Positions 3,469 through 5,734 of a stretch of 5,734 nt of DNA are shown in pieces (within the stretch, counting starts at the first letter, position 1; each line of letters opens with the position of its first letter). The notes below the pieces were generated by a model. That model saw only the letters and a list, made by a program, of their open reading frames with translations. It did not search any database and had not been told where the DNA came from. Position numbers and translations under genes: made by a program. Location: NCBI GenBank assembly GCA_021796445.1, contig JAKACB010000041.1, forward strand, positions 1 through 5,734. Reading direction: 5' to 3'. Source of the stretch: Nanobdellota archaeon. Lineage in GTDB: Archaea; Nanoarchaeota; Nanoarchaeia; Parvarchaeales; Parvarchaeaceae.

Positions 3469-5550
3469 ATGAAATCTACAAAATCAATAAAAATGGAGAG
3501 AATAGCAGATACATCAGAACAAAAAATGAATATTTTAACAGCAGCTAAAAGGCCTTATGTCAGTAATGACATTTTCCATAACATCAAAAGAGGAATTACT
3601 GCTGGGGCAGCCGTATTGGCCCTAGGTGCTGCAGGAATATCTTTACCCCAGGTAGCAGATGCACAACAATCAATGTTTCAACAGGAAGAAATAAACGGGT
3701 TAATGTTCATAAAGAATAATGGAAGTGAGTTATATGGCCAATCTGGAACCGTAACTAATCCATATCAAGTGTGGAATGGATGGAGAGGTTCCGGATTTTA
3801 TTGGTTTCAAGGTATGAAACTTGAAACCATGGAAGCTGTAAATTCAGAATCAGAACTCAATCAATACAATAATGCTCTATTTGGTTCTAATCTTGGTTTT
3901 CCATATACACTTTCAAATACGGGGCAACCATCTTCTATGATTGGCACTATAACTACTGAAAATGGGCTGAAATTTCCTGTAGATATAAATCTAACATCTG
4001 GATTTTACTCTTTAGCATCGCAACAGATCACTGCTCCTAATGCTTACAAAGATACTATTGAAGGAACTTTGACAGTGAGTTGCTCTGACAATGACGCCCA
4101 AATTCTCCCACCTACTCTAATGGCAGAACTATTCAATGATCCATCTCTTTATCAGCCTAATGGTTGCCAAAACATTCCAGTTGGACTTCAGATTCCTGGA
4201 GTGCCTATAGGATTCGTTAGTTATCATGACACACTTGAATTGTCTACTGGCATAGCGGGGGCATTCACAATCTCAGGTGTTGCAAATTTCAATAACATAA
4301 CTGACTCTACGATTACCTTCGGAGTCGGATCTGAAAGCAAAGCAATTACATTATCATTGCCTGGGACATTCTATGCAGCTGCTGATGTGGGAGGACCTGG
4401 TGGAAGTCTTAAACTATCCTTAAACGGAAGCATATCTGGTAGTTTAGCCTTAGGCTCAGCCTATACTCAAATGGTCGTTTCTGATAATGGCGTAATAACT
4501 TCAGACTGTTTTAGTTTAACTCTTAAAGTGCTAGGAAAAGATGTGCAGTGTTCAAATGACTCTCAAGTTAGTATTGCCAGTGGAACGGTAGATACATCTC
4601 AAATAACACATAACGGAGTATATGGTAGTTCTACAAATCCTATAGCATTAGGAAACTGGCTAACAAATGTTGGCATTGACTGGTATGGTAAGGGATACTA
4701 CACTATGCCCAACAACAAAAGTATTTACTTTAATACAGGCCAAGATCTAGTAACTGATGCACTAGTTAACGGATATACTGGAATAATCAATACCTCGCAA
4801 GGTACTGCTGAAACGTCTCCAATTCAACCAAGCTCAAATGGAACAATCACATGGTATGGTCCAGGATATTATGATATCACGGACAAGCAGGCAAATGGGG
4901 GAAATCCCACTGGTGTATATTATATTTCTAATCAAAACTTTTTAATAATATATAATCAAGATGTAGTGGCACAAGGCACTACGCAAACTCCTACACAGCA
5001 GCTGTCTTTCATAACATATGATGGCAATCCCGTTTCTGGAGTTTCAGGCAGTATATACAATCCATATCCAGTGTGGAATGGATGGAGAGGTTCTGGTTAT
5101 TACTGGTTCCAAGCAAAAAAAGATGAAACCTCTGAACCTGTCCCAAACATTGAAACTCTAAATCAATACAATATTCAGTTAAATGGAAGTAACCTTGGTT
5201 ACTATACTCCACCTCCATCTGTTTCAACATCAACAGGTGCTGGCATAGTGAGAATCGAATCTGTAGAGAGTCCTAACCAATATTACTTTGTTACTGGAGT
5301 AAATCTGATAGCACCAGCAGGAACAGTTGTATGTTACTTTGATAAAATCCCAATATATAGTGCAAATACTCAAGATCCTTCCAATATAAACGGTACTTAT
5401 AAATATCCTTTGCCATTTTATAGGTTAGCTGGGGATGAATTTACTGTATCTAGTGGTGATTCTTCAAGTACTGGCAACGGCGCATATTATGGTCTGCAGA
5501 TGGAAGACGCAGTAGGTATGTGGAATGCAGCAACTGCACCAGCATTCTGA
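3469..5550 (+). CDS. Large exported repeat protein, probably cell surface or S-layer-like, function unknown
   Basis: 693 residues, not recognised. The N-terminus has a basic stretch (HNIKRG, 37-42), a hydrophobic core (43-60) and A-D-A at 63-65, a Sec-type signal with likely cleavage after Ala65. About 40 residues precede the core, unusually many. Starts at ATG 3493 or 3526 would shorten this; 3469 has GGTGGG directly against it, too close for a normal ribosome site. The mature part is rich in Gly, Ser, Thr, Asn and Tyr and looks beta-stranded. A 68-residue module at 77-144 recurs at 511-578 with 39 identities, centred on NPY-x-VWNGWRGSG. Motif W-x-G-x-G-[FY]-Y occurs at 105, 405, 462 and 539. 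The middle (150-375) has cysteines 205, 233, 347 and 361, possible disulfides; Cys622 is unpaired. There are ten N-x-S/T sequons. No C-terminal membrane anchor is seen, so it is secreted or held non-covalently. It is divergent from the Lrp-type regulator. Confidence 0.85.
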   Translation: MKSTKSIKMERIADTSEQKMNILTAAKRPYVSNDIFHNIKRGITAGAAVLALGAAGISLPQVADAQQSMFQQEEINGLMFIKNNGSELYGQSGTVTNPYQVWNGWRGSGFYWFQGMKLETMEAVNSESELNQYNNALFGSNLGFPYTLSNTGQPSSMIGTITTENGLKFPVDINLTSGFYSLASQQITAPNAYKDTIEGTLTVSCSDNDAQILPPTLMAELFNDPSLYQPNGCQNIPVGLQIPGVPIGFVSYHDTLELSTGIAGAFTISGVANFNNITDSTITFGVGSESKAITLSLPGTFYAAADVGGPGGSLKLSLNGSISGSLALGSAYTQMVVSDNGVITSDCFSLTLKVLGKDVQCSNDSQVSIASGTVDTSQITHNGVYGSSTNPIALGNWLTNVGIDWYGKGYYTMPNNKSIYFNTGQDLVTDALVNGYTGIINTSQGTAETSPIQPSSNGTITWYGPGYYDITDKQANGGNPTGVYYISNQNFLIIYNQDVVAQGTTQTPTQQLSFITYDGNPVSGVSGSIYNPYPVWNGWRGSGYYWFQAKKDETSEPVPNIETLNQYNIQLNGSNLGYYTPPPSVSTSTGAGIVRIESVESPNQYYFVTGVNLIAPAGTVVCYFDKIPIYSANTQDPSNINGTYKYPLPFYRLAGDEFTVSSGDSSSTGNGAYYGLQMEDAVGMWNAATAPAF
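3697..3900 (+). repeat. N-terminal copy of the WNGWRGSG module
   Basis: This encodes residues 77-144 of the exported protein. It aligns without gaps to residues 511-578, with 39 of 68 identical by my count. Conserved blocks are NPY-x-VWNGWRGSG, YWFQ, ETxE, LNQYN and GSNLG. At DNA level 3757-3791 matches 5059-5093 at 34 of 35 bases, while synonymous sites just outside differ. Confidence 0.9.
4999..5202 (+). repeat. C-terminal copy of the WNGWRGSG module
   Basis: This encodes residues 511-578. It is the partner of the N-terminal copy and has the same blocks in the same order and spacing. About 366 residues of unrelated sequence separate the two, including two shorter relatives of the motif core at 405-411 and 462-468. 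A degenerate third module may begin at 383-391, where GVYGSSTNP mirrors GVSGSIYNP of this copy. Confidence 0.9.
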
Positions 5551-5679
5551 TATCATGTATTAATAACTATATTAAACTCTAATATAATACTATAGTGTGG
5601 TGATGGGCTGTTATTCATAAGTGACTATAAAAAGGTAATCTCAACAGTCATCCATCCGCGTGTGGAAACTAAAAGAAAA
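5551..5679. other. AT-rich spacer after the exported-protein gene
   Basis: The spacer has an inverted repeat TATATTA/TAATATA (5568-5574 and 5580-5586, five-base gap), a ribosome-site-like GGTGATGGG (5599-5607) and a TATA-like CTATAAAAAG (5625-5634). No clear U-tract terminator follows the stop codon at 5548. The ATG inside GGTGATGGG opens only a five-codon frame (M-G-C-Y-S, stop). The later elements look like a promoter and leader for a gene that continues beyond the right edge. Confidence 0.35.
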
Positions 5680-5734
5680 ATGTCTATAAAAGAAGGTATT
5701 CTGTATTACATTAAAGGCACTGCCATACCTTACT
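5680..5734 (+). CDS. Possible 5' end of a gene running off the window
   Basis: From ATG 5680 the frame is open to the edge and reads MSIKEGILYYIKGTAIPY, a basic amphipathic start turning hydrophobic, too short to identify. The same frame is open upstream to a TAG at 5593 and reads plausibly as protein (LLFISDYKKVISTVIHPRV), so the true start may be earlier: GTG 5662, or CTG 5608 three bases after GGTGAT. The TATA-like box at 5625-5634 predicts transcription from near 5655, which suits GTG 5662 or ATG 5680. It follows the exported-protein gene on the same strand. Only the continuation beyond 5734 could confirm it. Confidence 0.3.
   Translation, partial: MSIKEGILYYIKGTAIPY

Noticed and set aside
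3603..3666. Twin-arginine or lipoprotein signal in the exported protein
   Set aside because: There is no RR motif before the core and no Cys at the predicted cleavage site, so a plain Sec-type signal fits better.
3769..5093. CRISPR-like or mobile-element repeats from the 23-base exact match
   Set aside because: Only two copies exist, both in frame in the same gene and explained by the duplicated protein module.

Overview
The window is AT-rich DNA that reads as archaeal. Candidate starts carry GGTGG-type ribosome sites or sit about 25 bases below a TATA-like box as if leaderless, Ile is often ATA and Arg AGA/AGG, and the protein families (tandem Lrp-type regulator, TraB/TIKI-like protein, heavily sequon-marked secreted protein) fit an archaeon. 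The compact layout would suit a small-genome lineage (DPANN such as Micrarchaeota, or a Thermoplasmata relative), but the sequence alone does not settle this. I see no transposase, phage gene, CRISPR array, rRNA or recognisable tRNA.

Layout from left to right. Positions 1-731 (+) hold the 3' part of an alpha/beta hydrolase cut by the left edge. It converges, 19 bases apart, on a minus-strand block. In transcription order that block is a two-HTH Lrp/AsnC-like regulator (3103 to 2045), a 70-residue two-cysteine protein (1894 to 1682) that resembles DUF397 in outline, and a TraB/GumN/TIKI-like protein (1632 to 751). Positions 3104-3468 separate the regulator from a divergently transcribed gene. 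This spacer has two arms of about 12 percent GC around a 110-base island of about 48 percent GC with two strong inverted repeats, which is the best candidate for an unannotated RNA. Positions 3469-5550 (+) encode a 693-residue exported protein with a long pre-signal extension, two 68-residue modules at its two ends (39/68 identical) and four copies of a W-x-G-x-G-[FY]-Y motif. From 5551 to the right edge there is AT-rich spacer and then an open frame that runs off the window.

How the parts may work together (inference): the Lrp-type regulator and the exported protein are divergent and share a 355-base control region, so the regulator could control the surface protein, itself, or the putative RNA. 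The small protein and the TraB-like protein are 49 bases apart and may be co-transcribed, although the TraB-like gene also has a plausible promoter of its own. Nothing visible links the hydrolase to the rest. The most novel items are the exported protein and the GC-rich island.
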